Position numbers and translations under genes: made by a program. Of a stretch of DNA of 33,507 nucleotides, positions 8,931 to 17,029 are shown piece after piece (the first letter of the stretch is position 1; the number at the start of each line of letters is the position of its first letter). Source of the DNA: an uncultured Methylococcaceae bacterium. GTDB taxonomy: Bacteria > Pseudomonadota > Gammaproteobacteria > Methylococcales > Methylococcaceae. Where the stretch lies: contig CAIODU010000030.1 of NCBI GenBank assembly GCA_903857165.1, positions 1 through 33,507 of the forward strand. The letters run 5' to 3'. The notes beneath the pieces were generated by a model, which was given only the letters and a program-made list of their open reading frames with translations, was not told the DNA's origin and did no database searches.

Positions 8931-10956
8931 GATTTTCCTCCCCTGGGTCGATGGGTAATATCACGTCAAAGGCGGTGCCTTGCCTAGTCATTGTCCGGGC
9001 TGAAATTTCCCCGCCATAAGCTTCGGCAATGGTGCGGCAAATGGACAACCCCAAGCCTATGCCATCGGACTTGGTGCTGACAAAGGGCTCAAACAGCCGT
9101 GCGGCAATCTCCGGGGCGATGCCTGGCCCAGTGTCAGAAACCGTAAACTCCAATTTGTTATTGCCGGTCAGCTTGGCGGAAATCATGAGGGTGCGCTGTG
9201 AACATTCCGGGGAGTCCATCGCCTGCAAGGCGTTCAGGATCAGGTTGAGCAACATCTGTTGCAAATGGATTCTTTCGCACCACAATGGCGGCAACGTGGC
9301 AGGCATATCAACGCAGACTTTGATCTGCTTACGGTTAAGTTCGGTGCGAAGGGTGTTGAGGACATCCTCCGCCACTTCCCCTAAGGATACGAGTTCCCTT
9401 TTGCCTTGCTGTTTGCGAACCAAAGCCCGGATTCCTCTGATCACCGTTGTTGCCCGTTGTGAGAGCTGCAACACCCGCTCCAACACATCGACTAAGGCGG
9501 GGGTGTCTGACAATTGCTCGCGAAAACGCAGCAGTGCGCCACCAACGAAGTTACTGATGGCACCCAGCGGCTGATTCAGTTCGTGCGCCACGATGGCGGT
9601 CAATTCCCCGGCGGCGGTCAAACGCTGCGCGTAATACAATTCCTCCTGCCGTTGGCGGAGGCGCTCTTCCAAATCTTTCCGGGAGGAAATATCCATATCG
9701 ATTCCGGTCACCCGCATGGGTTTGCCATCGGTGGTGCAGGTGACGACCTTGCCCCGGCCTAATGTCCATTTCCATTCATTATTCTTGGACAGGATGCGGT
9801 ATTCAATTTCAAAAAAGGGCTTTTTTGCGTCCAGGTTGTCAATCACTGCGCGTTTTACGTTGGGCAGGTCGTCAGGATGCACCAGGCGCTCCCAAGCCTC
9901 GAAAGTGGGCTGGATTTCCTCACGCGCATACCCCAACATATTCGCCCAACGTTCACTGAATGCGGCGGCCCCCGAATGGATGTCCCAGTCCCACCAGCCG
10001 AGTTCCGCGCCCATCATCGCCAATTCCAGCCGTTCCTCGCTGCACCGCAGCGCGTCCTCGGTTTTTTTTCGCTCGGTAATATCGACTCCGCAAGCCACGA
10101 GATGGGTGATTCGTCCTTGCCCGTCGAACAGCGGCGCGATGGAGAAGTCGATAGTGACGATGCCTTTCGCCATCGACAGGGGCGCATCGTAGCGGACGGT
10201 TTCCCCCTGTTGCGCACGAAACACCGCTGTTTTCACGCAGGCTTGGACTGCGGGGTCGTAGGCCCACGCCCGCGAATCCCCAAACTGAGTGCCGATGTAA
10301 TCCTCCCGCCGAATCCCGGCTGCATCCAACGGCGAACGGTTGGCTTCGACCACCCTGCCGCTTCGGTCCATCAGCGCGACATACACGAACAAGCCGTCCA
10401 AGGCCCTGCGCAATAGACCGCGTTCCAACTCCCGCCTTGTCCCGTCTTCCTTGCGTTCCTCATCCATGCGCTTGCGCTCGATTTCAAGCCCGACACGCTG
10501 ACCGAATATCCGCAATAGCTCTTGGTCTTCAATGGAAAATTCATGGGGCCGGTCATCCAGCAGGCAGGTCACTGCGACAACTTTCCCACTGTGGCCTAGC
10601 GAGGGAAATCCGCAATAGGAAAAAGCATTATGTACTTTTAAAAAATCAGCCCGTGGGAAAAGCGCGATGACATTCTGATACATGCGGATGTCTTTACTTT
10701 CCTCCACCGTTGCACAAGGTGTGATTTCCAGAGGGCAACATCCCGCATTGATATGGATTTCCCCTTGCACATAGACACTCAAGAAATATAGATCGTTTCC
10801 CCGAATTTCCGACAGGCAAACTACTTTGACATCCATAATCTCACCAATCATCCTCGCAACTTTGACAAAAATGTCCATCGGATCACCGGATAATTCCATG
10901 CTTAGCTCATAAAGCTTTTTGAGCCGGATGAGTTGATCTTTTTTAGAAAATTTCAT
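8920..10956 (-). CDS. FixL-like sensor histidine kinase (GAF-PAS-PAS-HisKA-HATPase)
   Basis: 678-residue kinase without transmembrane segments, so likely cytosolic. Domains in order: GAF-like region (about 15-160, with CC at 73-74), a PAS domain (about 180-295, ending in VDITERKKTE), a second PAS/PAC domain (about 305-430, WWDWDI... HPDD... GIDMDISSRKDLEERL), a coiled linker, HisKA with phospho-acceptor H458 in AHELNQPL, and a C-terminal HATPase with N-box LILNALQAM, SDTGPGI and GIGLGLSI. The HELNQPL H-box is of the FixL/DctB type. No residues identify the ligand. An AAGGA Shine-Dalgarno precedes the ATG. Transcribed ahead of, and overlapping, the response regulator. Confidence 0.93.
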   Translation of the reverse strand: MKFSKKDQLIRLKKLYELSMELSGDPMDIFVKVARMIGEIMDVKVVCLSEIRGNDLYFLSVYVQGEIHINAGCCPLEITPCATVEESKDIRMYQNVIALFPRADFLKVHNAFSYCGFPSLGHSGKVVAVTCLLDDRPHEFSIEDQELLRIFGQRVGLEIERKRMDEERKEDGTRRELERGLLRRALDGLFVYVALMDRSGRVVEANRSPLDAAGIRREDYIGTQFGDSRAWAYDPAVQACVKTAVFRAQQGETVRYDAPLSMAKGIVTIDFSIAPLFDGQGRITHLVACGVDITERKKTEDALRCSEERLELAMMGAELGWWDWDIHSGAAAFSERWANMLGYAREEIQPTFEAWERLVHPDDLPNVKRAVIDNLDAKKPFFEIEYRILSKNNEWKWTLGRGKVVTCTTDGKPMRVTGIDMDISSRKDLEERLRQRQEELYYAQRLTAAGELTAIVAHELNQPLGAISNFVGGALLRFREQLSDTPALVDVLERVLQLSQRATTVIRGIRALVRKQQGKRELVSLGEVAEDVLNTLRTELNRKQIKVCVDMPATLPPLWCERIHLQQMLLNLILNALQAMDSPECSQRTLMISAKLTGNNKLEFTVSDTGPGIAPEIAARLFEPFVSTKSDGIGLGLSICRTIAEAYGGEISARTMTRQGTAFDVILPIDPGEENHGH

Positions 10957-11052
10957 GTATTTCCTTGCGACATACGGGTCAGTATATCGCCTTATTTTAT
11001 CTCATGAAGAAACGAAATCCTTCTAACCTAGTTGATTCCAACCCAAAAGTCA

Positions 11053-11070
11053 ATGGGTAGTTCTACCCAT
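11053..11070. promoter_or_regulatory. 18-bp perfect palindrome, candidate regulator binding site
   Basis: ATGGGTAGTTCTACCCAT is an 8-2-8 perfect inverted repeat in the gap between the divergent kinase and PEP-CTERM genes, about 97 bp upstream of the kinase start codon. The half-site TACCCAT matches the TACYYMT heptamer known for NarL, also a LuxR-type HTH protein. However, the arms point the opposite way and are four bases apart, unlike the NarL 7-2-7 layout. A role as the operator of the adjacent FixJ-like regulator (autoregulation or control of the PEP-CTERM gene) is inference. Confidence 0.5.
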
Positions 11071-11214
11071 ATCCAGCCGCAAGCTTCCGTATAAAAGTCC
11101 ATGGATCAATAAAGCAGTTCCAAGGCACTTGATATTTAGGTATAAAATCGTCTATGATAGGGTTTGTCCCTGATTAACATTTACCGTTGCTCAATTGATC
11201 GTCATAATCCTTGG

Positions 11215-11230
11215 AGGCAATCATATTGCC
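11215..11230 (+). promoter_or_regulatory. Candidate sigma-54 (-24/-12) promoter for the PEP-CTERM gene
   Basis: AGGCAATCATATTGCC keeps the GGCA block at -24, the TTGC block at -12 and the required ten bases between GG (11216-11217) and GC (11228-11229) of the consensus TGGCACG-N4-TTGCW. The expected transcript would start near 11240, about 90 bases before the ATG at 11329. PEP-CTERM genes are known to be controlled by the PrsK/PrsR system together with sigma-54, which makes the position meaningful. No PrsR gene is in this window. Confidence 0.45.
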
Positions 11231-11328
11231 ACAAGGTTCGGGTTCGGATGATCGGCGAAGAAATTTTTGCCAGGGCAATCGAGCTTGTCAACAAGTGGCG
11301 CTAACACATAAATTATCTGAGGTGTTTC

Positions 11329-11901
11329 ATGAAGCTAAGAAAATCAATCATTGGGCTGATGGGATGTGTATTGGCATCCTCCAGTTTCTGCGTAAATGCG
11401 GGGATTCTCTACAATGGTCACAACGACTTCACATGGACAGGTGAAAGTGGATATGCCGTCACTGGCAGTTTTAACTATGACAGTTCCATGCCTATCGTAG
11501 GTGCCGATGGCCCGGGTGATGTTTTAGCGGGTGGGATACAGAATCTGTCAGTGTCTTTCTTTAATCCAAGCAAGGCACTATTGTATACCGTCCAGAATAT
11601 CAGCAAGGGCATTTCCAACTATGAGTATTTAAACTTCCATTTTGACACCCTCCTGAAGACGATCGTTGGCGACGATGTGAATGGTTTGTTTAACCTAGGC
11701 CAAGATATTGCATCTGGGGATATGCATCTCAATGGTGCCGTTGGCGGAGAGTCGAACCTCATAAATTTTGCCGCTGTCACGCTGGACACCATCCAGAGTG
11801 GAACCGAGTTTAAAGTTGTGCCAGAACCGACTTCCCTCGCCTTATTCACTCTCGGCCTTGCCGCTCTCGTCAGTCGCGGACGCAAGCCGGCACATAAATA
11901 G
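11329..11901 (+). CDS. PEP-CTERM sorting domain protein
   Basis: 190-residue exported protein: N-terminal signal peptide (cleavage after VNA near residue 24), a beta-rich, Asn/Gly/Ser-rich body without recognised domain, and a C-terminal sorting signal. That signal is V-P-E-P at 164-167, a hydrophobic helix LALFTLGLAALV and a basic tail RGRKPAHK. Family knowledge: such proteins are cleaved by exosortase and usually end up at the surface or in exopolysaccharide. The mature part contains no cysteine. A GAGG Shine-Dalgarno lies a few bases before the ATG. Divergent from the kinase gene; no exosortase gene is present nearby. Function beyond sorting is unknown. Confidence 0.9.
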   Translation: MKLRKSIIGLMGCVLASSSFCVNAGILYNGHNDFTWTGESGYAVTGSFNYDSSMPIVGADGPGDVLAGGIQNLSVSFFNPSKALLYTVQNISKGISNYEYLNFHFDTLLKTIVGDDVNGLFNLGQDIASGDMHLNGAVGGESNLINFAAVTLDTIQSGTEFKVVPEPTSLALFTLGLAALVSRGRKPAHK

Positions 11902-12012
11902 TTTTTTGCCACTTCAATAACGCCATTTTGGCATAGTCCCGAATGGCGTAAGGTATCCCGATTACCAAGTTGTTTCAGCTAAGGCTATTTCCGAATAACA
12001 AATCACCCAACT

Positions 12013-12058
12013 GTAGGGCGTCCTTCAGGGCGCTTTGGTGGCCTGAAGGCCACCCTAC
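12013..12058. repeat. Palindromic intergenic repeat, possible bidirectional terminator
   Basis: GTAGGGCGTCCTTCAGG (12013-12029) and CCTGAAGGCCACCCTAC (12042-12058) pair with two mismatches across a 12-base loop. The hairpin lies between the convergent PEP-CTERM and hupD genes. A weaker stem, ACGCCATT/AATGGCGT (11920-11949), lies just after the PEP-CTERM stop. Neither is followed by a clear T tract, so a terminator role is only likely, not shown. Confidence 0.45.
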
Positions 12059-12097
12059 GGTAAAGGAATTCTTGTAAATTTCCTAATATGCTAGGGT

Positions 12098-12643
12098 TTA
12101 AAGGGAAGGGGTTCTGCCGCGTTTGAGCATTTGCTCCATGGCGGTCGAGCCATTGGAGTTTGGATTCGGGGAAGCTTTGATTCCCCAACTTTCCAATTCC
12201 CCAACCACTGCATTGACCAAGCCGCCCAATTGAGCTTCCACCACCGGGGTTAGGCCAACGCCTGACTCCAGTATTTCCGGCACCACCCCCCATACAACCA
12301 AGCGCGGAGGCAATGTCCCGCGCAACGCGCTGAGTGCCATGATGTCTGCAAAAGTGACTTGGTGCATGGATAGCTTGACGGTCAAGCCTTTTGGTATCTC
12401 CTCACCCTCCAAGCGCACCAAGGTTCCCGCTGCCTGCCCGGTTTGCACGGCATCAATGGCGAGTAAATGCGTCCTTCCTTCCACATGGGCCATGAGTTCC
12501 AATCCCAGCACGCCACCGTCCACGCAATCGACTTCATCGGGCAGGTCATAGCGATCCTGTAACAATTCCAAGGCGCGGATTCCCAATCCATCGTCGCGCA
12601 GCAGGAGGTTGCCCAAGCCCAAAAGCAGGATATTCTGTTGCAT
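12098..12643 (-). CDS. hupD: [NiFe] hydrogenase maturation endopeptidase
   Basis: Cytosolic protease of the HyaD/HybD/HupD family that removes the C-terminal peptide of the hydrogenase large subunit once nickel is in place. The N terminus LLLGLGNLLLRDDGLGIR is characteristic. By alignment with HybD the nickel-sensing residues are D18 (Glu16 in HybD), D64 in LAIDAV and H94 in SMHQVTF. At 181 residues it is slightly longer than E. coli HybD; the extra Asn/Ser-rich tail is unlike the family. It is the last gene of the hydrogenase operon, six bases after hupE. Its substrate is presumably HupL at 15104-16948, predicted to be cut after H598. Confidence 0.94.
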   Translation of the reverse strand: MQQNILLLGLGNLLLRDDGLGIRALELLQDRYDLPDEVDCVDGGVLGLELMAHVEGRTHLLAIDAVQTGQAAGTLVRLEGEEIPKGLTVKLSMHQVTFADIMALSALRGTLPPRLVVWGVVPEILESGVGLTPVVEAQLGGLVNAVVGELESWGIKASPNPNSNGSTAMEQMLKRGRTPSL

Positions 12644-12650
12644 GCGGCGA

Positions 12651-13235
12651 TCAGGCGGTGGCCAACAGATATAAACCCGTCAGGGCAATCATCGAACCGC
12701 CCAATCGCAAAAAGAGATTGATGCGACGGCCCGACCAACCCATGCCGATGCCGATGCCATGCAATACAGCAGTGGACGTCACGAAACCTAAACCATAAAG
12801 CACCGGGGAGGCGGTTTGCGGCAGTTCCAATCCATGGGCAAAACCATGGAAGACAGCAAACAGGCCAACCAAACAAACACTGGTCAGCGTGGACACGCGC
12901 ACCGCGAAGGCAAGCAACAAGCCCAATGCTAACACGGAACTGGCAATGGCCGGTTCCAGCATCGGCAACTCCACGCCTAACGAACCCAGAAAAGCCGACC
13001 CTGCCATGACGCTGACAAAGACGGCGGGGGCGAGCCAAGTGGCTTTGCCGCCCAACTGCGAGGCCCACAAACCTACGGCAAGCATGGCCAGCAAATGGTC
13101 AAGCCCCGAAAAGGGATGGGCAAAGCCTGCGCCCAAGCCCATGCCGTGCGCGCCAAACGTGTGAGCTTCGGCTAATGGCAGGCATGCAATAAAAATTAAA
13201 AATCCAAACAAAAGGGAGGAAAACGTCGATTTCAT
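12651..13235 (-). CDS. hupE: HupE/UreJ family metal permease
   Basis: Integral membrane protein of the HupE/UreJ family, linked to nickel supply for hydrogenase or urease. The frame is open to 13340, but the ATG at 13235 has a well-placed AGGTGAA Shine-Dalgarno and begins a proper signal peptide (cleavage after AEA, leaving an N-terminal His-Thr-Phe), so this start is chosen; it gives 194 residues. The conserved family motif HPFSGLDHLLAM follows the signal peptide, and a second histidine motif, FHGFAHGLE, lies in a later helix. About six transmembrane segments. It follows the heme/MopE-motif gene and is tightly coupled to hupD. Confidence 0.92.
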   Translation of the reverse strand: MKSTFSSLLFGFLIFIACLPLAEAHTFGAHGMGLGAGFAHPFSGLDHLLAMLAVGLWASQLGGKATWLAPAVFVSVMAGSAFLGSLGVELPMLEPAIASSVLALGLLLAFAVRVSTLTSVCLVGLFAVFHGFAHGLELPQTASPVLYGLGFVTSTAVLHGIGIGMGWSGRRINLFLRLGGSMIALTGLYLLATA

Positions 13236-13346
13236 GATTTCACCTATATTAGGGAGTGTGGCGACTCGTCGCCGCGTGTTGTAACGAGCGGGGAATGCGG
13301 AGACGGGTCGCCGCATTCCATAGTCGCTTGTAAATGCCAAGTTTGC

Positions 13347-15098
13347 TTAGGGACCGCAAGATGCGGGTGCGCCGTTCTGGCTGGAGCAATTGGCTGTGCT
13401 GCCGGTCACCGCGCGGACTCCGGTCACAGCATTGATGACCACTTGGATGCGGCATGGCGCATTGGCACTGCCGACAATGGCCTGCTCCAACTTCCAAGTT
13501 CCGTTATAGATAACGGTGGTGGTTCCGAGCGTTGTGGCTGCAAGCGTGGCAGGATCAAGCTTGGACACCGTCACCGTCGCGCCCACTGCGGCCTTGCTGC
13601 CCGTGACCGCCAATTTATCCGAACTCCAGCTGGCAGAGTCAATCTTGACTAGGTTGCCCAACTTGGCACCTATGCAATCCGCGCCCGAGCAGGCTGGATC
13701 GGCCTGATCAACCTTGCCGTTGCAGTCGTCGTCAATCTTGTTTGTGCAAATTTCCTTCAGACCGGGATTCACAGTGGCTTGTTTGTCGTTGCAGTCCACC
13801 GGGCCGCAGCTTCCGCCTTCTGGTGAATAGCCGTCCTTGTCCTTATCCGTACATGCCCCGACAGCAAGCGTGACGGTGGCCGGTGTACTGTCTATGCCGC
13901 CATTGTTGACCTTGTAGGTAAAGCTGTCAGTACCTGTGAAGCCGGCGTTCGACGTGTAGCTGAAACTGCCATTGCCGCTAAGGGCCAGGCTTCCCTTGGT
14001 CACATTGGTTCCCAAGATTGCAGTCAAAGTGCCGGAACCTGCGTCGTTAGCCAACACGCCGGGACTGGCGACCGTCAATGCAACGCCCGGCAGCGCCGAA
14101 TAGCTGTCGGCATTGGCGACCGGCGGCGCGGCGGTGACATTAAGGGTGACGGTGGCTTGGGTGCTGGTGATTACCCCATTGCTGGCGGTGTAGGTAAAGC
14201 TATCCGCACCGACAAAACCCGCGTTTGGTGTGTAACTGAAAGCCCCATTGGGATTCAGAACCAACGTGCCGTGCGTCACATTCGTCACCCGTGTCGCCGT
14301 CAAGGTGCCGACACCCGAGTCGTTAGCGAGAACGCCCGTTTTGATGGGAACCGACAAGGTGCTGCCGGACTGAACCGTATAAGTGTCAGCATTGGCAACG
14401 GTTGGATCGGCACTGACCAAGATCGTGCGAGTATCTGGCGCCGGATCAGTGGTGACCGTCGTTCCTGTCAAATCAGACGTGTTCAAAGTAATCGTCAGGC
14501 TCCCGGCAGTCGGCAAAGGCACATTGCTAACGGTAATGGCATTGTCCTTTGGATACGTCGCCGGATTGGCAGAGGGTTTTACGACAATTGGAGTTCTATT
14601 GTCACTGAAGGTGAATGTGTAGGTTAGAGGTGAAGTTTTTCCTCTGGGTGAAAAACCCCTTGCGGTGATGTTGATGGTGCCACCCCTGCTAAAAGTTTGG
14701 TTGGCGAGGGGTGTGGCAATGATGCCCTCCACAGTGCAAAATTTCAACCGGTCACTGTAAGTGGGCCCCCCGTTCCTATACCAATCCCATTCCGGGCTGA
14801 CATAAATCGACTTATTGTTCGCATTATGGCAAATATTGCAGTGCGATTCGTAGGTGGCATACCCCGTTTTGGTTGTTATGCCACCCGTGGTAGTAGTTGT
14901 GCCATAGGGCTTCGTTCCATTAAAGACGAAACATATTTGATCGATACCCGTTGTGGTATCGGTAGTTGTTGAGCCGAATCCCGGTTCAGCCTGGACGCTG
15001 GCCGATGCCAGGCCCAGCACGAAAACGGCCAAAAGTTGAGTGGTTCTTGAAGTCAATGATGTTGTATCCATCTGATTTCCTCGATTAAGCAAGCTCAT
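13347..15098 (-). CDS. Secreted protein with c-type heme motif, cadherin-like repeats and MopE-type metal-binding motif
   Basis: 583-residue exported protein inside the hydrogenase operon, five bases after hupL. Signal peptide ends at VQA near residue 37. One heme c motif, C87-N-I-C90-H91, is followed by C121. A Ser/Thr-rich Ig-like section (about 125-230) leads to two cadherin/VCBS-like repeats (about 232-322 and 326-414; VLANDxGxGTLTA, GxFSYTxNAGFxGxDSFTY). Residues 416-470 carry a MopE-type motif: DKDKDGYSPEGG, C431, C436-N-D, NPG, C451, IDDDCNGKVD, C470. The C-terminal part (475-583) is beta-rich with further cysteines. After the signal region there is no methionine, and the only histidines are H86, H91 and H276, so a standard His/Met heme is excluded. 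A GGAGGAG Shine-Dalgarno supports 15098; an ATG at 15071 is an alternative. Role inferred: electron acceptor or surface partner of the hydrogenase. Confidence 0.85.
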   Translation of the reverse strand: MSLLNRGNQMDTTSLTSRTTQLLAVFVLGLASASVQAEPGFGSTTTDTTTGIDQICFVFNGTKPYGTTTTTGGITTKTGYATYESHCNICHNANNKSIYVSPEWDWYRNGGPTYSDRLKFCTVEGIIATPLANQTFSRGGTINITARGFSPRGKTSPLTYTFTFSDNRTPIVVKPSANPATYPKDNAITVSNVPLPTAGSLTITLNTSDLTGTTVTTDPAPDTRTILVSADPTVANADTYTVQSGSTLSVPIKTGVLANDSGVGTLTATRVTNVTHGTLVLNPNGAFSYTPNAGFVGADSFTYTASNGVITSTQATVTLNVTAAPPVANADSYSALPGVALTVASPGVLANDAGSGTLTAILGTNVTKGSLALSGNGSFSYTSNAGFTGTDSFTYKVNNGGIDSTPATVTLAVGACTDKDKDGYSPEGGSCGPVDCNDKQATVNPGLKEICTNKIDDDCNGKVDQADPACSGADCIGAKLGNLVKIDSASWSSDKLAVTGSKAAVGATVTVSKLDPATLAATTLGTTTVIYNGTWKLEQAIVGSANAPCRIQVVINAVTGVRAVTGSTANCSSQNGAPASCGP

Positions 15099-15103
15099 AG
15101 TCG

Positions 15104-16948
15104 TTACTCCTCAACCCTGACCCGCAGAGCTTCTTGCTCTTCGGTGTTGATGACATGCACGGCGCACGCCATGCAGGGATTGAAACTATGGATGGTGCGC
15201 AGGATTTCCAGCGGCTGGTCTTGGATCGCCAGCTTGTGTTTGCCGTCTTGCAGTGCTGCCTCATAGGCACTAGGGACGCCGTCCGGGTCACGCGGGGCGG
15301 CATTCCAAGTCGTCGGGACCACGCACTGGTAGTTTTCGATCAAACCGTTTTTGATTTTGACCCAATGGCCCAACGCGCCTCGCGGGGCTTCGGTATAGCC
15401 GACACCGCTTGCCGTGGCCGGCCAGGTGGACGGGTCGAACAAATCGGCATTGTGAGTCTCAAGGTCGCCGCTGGCGATGTTTTGCTTCAACTCGGTGAAC
15501 CAAGTGCGGGTCATGTCGCCGATCAGCTTGGTGTCCAGCCCTTCGGCCAGCAAGCGGCCAAAGGTGGAGAACATGCCCGACAAGGGCTGCTTGATTTGTG
15601 CCAAGGACTGGTTGACCAGTTCGACGGCAGCGGCATCGCCATTGGCATACATCAACATGACGCGCGCCAGCGGGCCGACTTCCATCGGGTTGCCTTTCCA
15701 ACGCGGTGTTTTCAACCAAGAATACTGCGCCCGTTCCGACAAGGTGTTGCCAGCGCAAACCGACGTATGCGGAGGATAGGCTTCGGTCGGGCCGGTATAG
15801 AGTGGGGTGGTTTCCCCCTCGTAGGGATGGAGGCCGCCGCCCTGTGCATAGGTCTGGGTCTTACCGACCTTTTGGTAGTCCAGCCACGAACTGCTGACGA
15901 ACTCTTGGATTTGCGTAGGGTCATTCAAATCGACTGGCTGTACTGCGTCAGACAAACGGAATTGCTTGAAAGCCAAGCGGACGCCGTTGACGCGCGGCCA
16001 GATGAGGGCGCCGCGTGGCACGGCTAGCTTGGGCTGGATGGGTCCCCAACTGGGGTTGTCGTCTTGTGGATGGTCGCCAAAACTTAGGAAATTGCCCAAG
16101 CCCTCGCCCAAAGTAAACCATTCGGGATAGAAGCGCGCCACGGCAACCATATCCGGCAAATGGACGCGGTTGACGAAGTCGTTCAGTGACGTGATGGTCG
16201 AATCAATCAGATTCAGACGATTTTGATCCGTTGCGGTATGACCGTTTTCCAACACACCATTCACCGAACTGATCGCGCCGGGGGTTCCGCCAATGACGAA
16301 ATTGGGGTGCGGGTTGCGCCCCCCCAAAATCGCGTGAATCTTAACCATTTTACGCTGCCAGTCCAAAGCCTCCAGATAATGGGCGAACAGGATCAGGTTC
16401 AACTCCGGTGGCAACTTATAAGCCGGGTGTCCCCAATATGCATTCCCGAAAATGCCCAGTTGGCCGCCACTGACAAAATTGGCCAGAGTGTCTTTGATGC
16501 CTTGGAAGTAGGCCGGCGAGTTGTTTTCCCAAGTTGACATGCATTTCTGCAAGTTGGACGCTTCGGTGGCATCCGCGCTCAGTGCGGAAACCACGTCCAT
16601 CCAATCGGGTGAAGTCAGTTGGTAGAAATGGACGACTTGGTCCTGCACCATTTGCACGCCGCTGAGGATGTTGCGGATCAGCCTGGCGTTTTTTGGAATG
16701 GGGTAGTGCAAGGCATCTTCCACCGCACGGATGGAAGCCATCGCGTGGACGATGGTGCAGACACCGCAGATGCGCTGGGTGAACGCCCAGGCGTCACGGG
16801 GGTCGCGGCCTTGGAGGATGGTTTCAATGCCGCGAAACATGGTGCCGCTGCTAAAAGCCCCAGTGATGGTGCCATCCAGGCTCACATCGGTTTCGATGTG
16901 GAGATGGCCTTCGATGCGGGTGACGGGATCAACGATTACTTTACTCAT
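15104..16948 (-). CDS. hupL: [NiFe] hydrogenase large subunit (uptake type)
   Basis: Catalytic subunit carrying the Ni-Fe(CN)2CO site, 614 residues, exported with HupS by its Tat signal. Starts with DPVTRIEGHLHIE. The L1 motif is R-I-C61-G-V-C64-T; the L2 motif is N-P-C592-M-A-C595-A-V-H598. These four cysteines are the nickel ligands. The 16 residues after H598 are the peptide expected to be removed by HupD. L2 has Asn590 where most homologues have Asp (DPCxxCxxH). Overall similarity is to group 1 respiratory H2-uptake enzymes; subgroup cannot be decided by eye. AAGGAA precedes the ATG; hupS is 81 bp upstream in the same operon. Confidence 0.97.
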   Translation of the reverse strand: MSKVIVDPVTRIEGHLHIETDVSLDGTITGAFSSGTMFRGIETILQGRDPRDAWAFTQRICGVCTIVHAMASIRAVEDALHYPIPKNARLIRNILSGVQMVQDQVVHFYQLTSPDWMDVVSALSADATEASNLQKCMSTWENNSPAYFQGIKDTLANFVSGGQLGIFGNAYWGHPAYKLPPELNLILFAHYLEALDWQRKMVKIHAILGGRNPHPNFVIGGTPGAISSVNGVLENGHTATDQNRLNLIDSTITSLNDFVNRVHLPDMVAVARFYPEWFTLGEGLGNFLSFGDHPQDDNPSWGPIQPKLAVPRGALIWPRVNGVRLAFKQFRLSDAVQPVDLNDPTQIQEFVSSSWLDYQKVGKTQTYAQGGGLHPYEGETTPLYTGPTEAYPPHTSVCAGNTLSERAQYSWLKTPRWKGNPMEVGPLARVMLMYANGDAAAVELVNQSLAQIKQPLSGMFSTFGRLLAEGLDTKLIGDMTRTWFTELKQNIASGDLETHNADLFDPSTWPATASGVGYTEAPRGALGHWVKIKNGLIENYQCVVPTTWNAAPRDPDGVPSAYEAALQDGKHKLAIQDQPLEILRTIHSFNPCMACAVHVINTEEQEALRVRVEE

Positions 16949-17029
16949 AAAGTGGTGTTCCTTAAATTCTATTTAAATGCTCTTCAGCGTTTCGGTGTGC
17001 CGCCAATGCCGAATGGCGGCGGGACGGGT

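Noticed and set aside
15134-16027. 297-codon plus-strand ORF antisense to hupL
   Set aside because: Shadow of the hupL reading frame; hupL carries all hydrogenase motifs and the antisense product has none.
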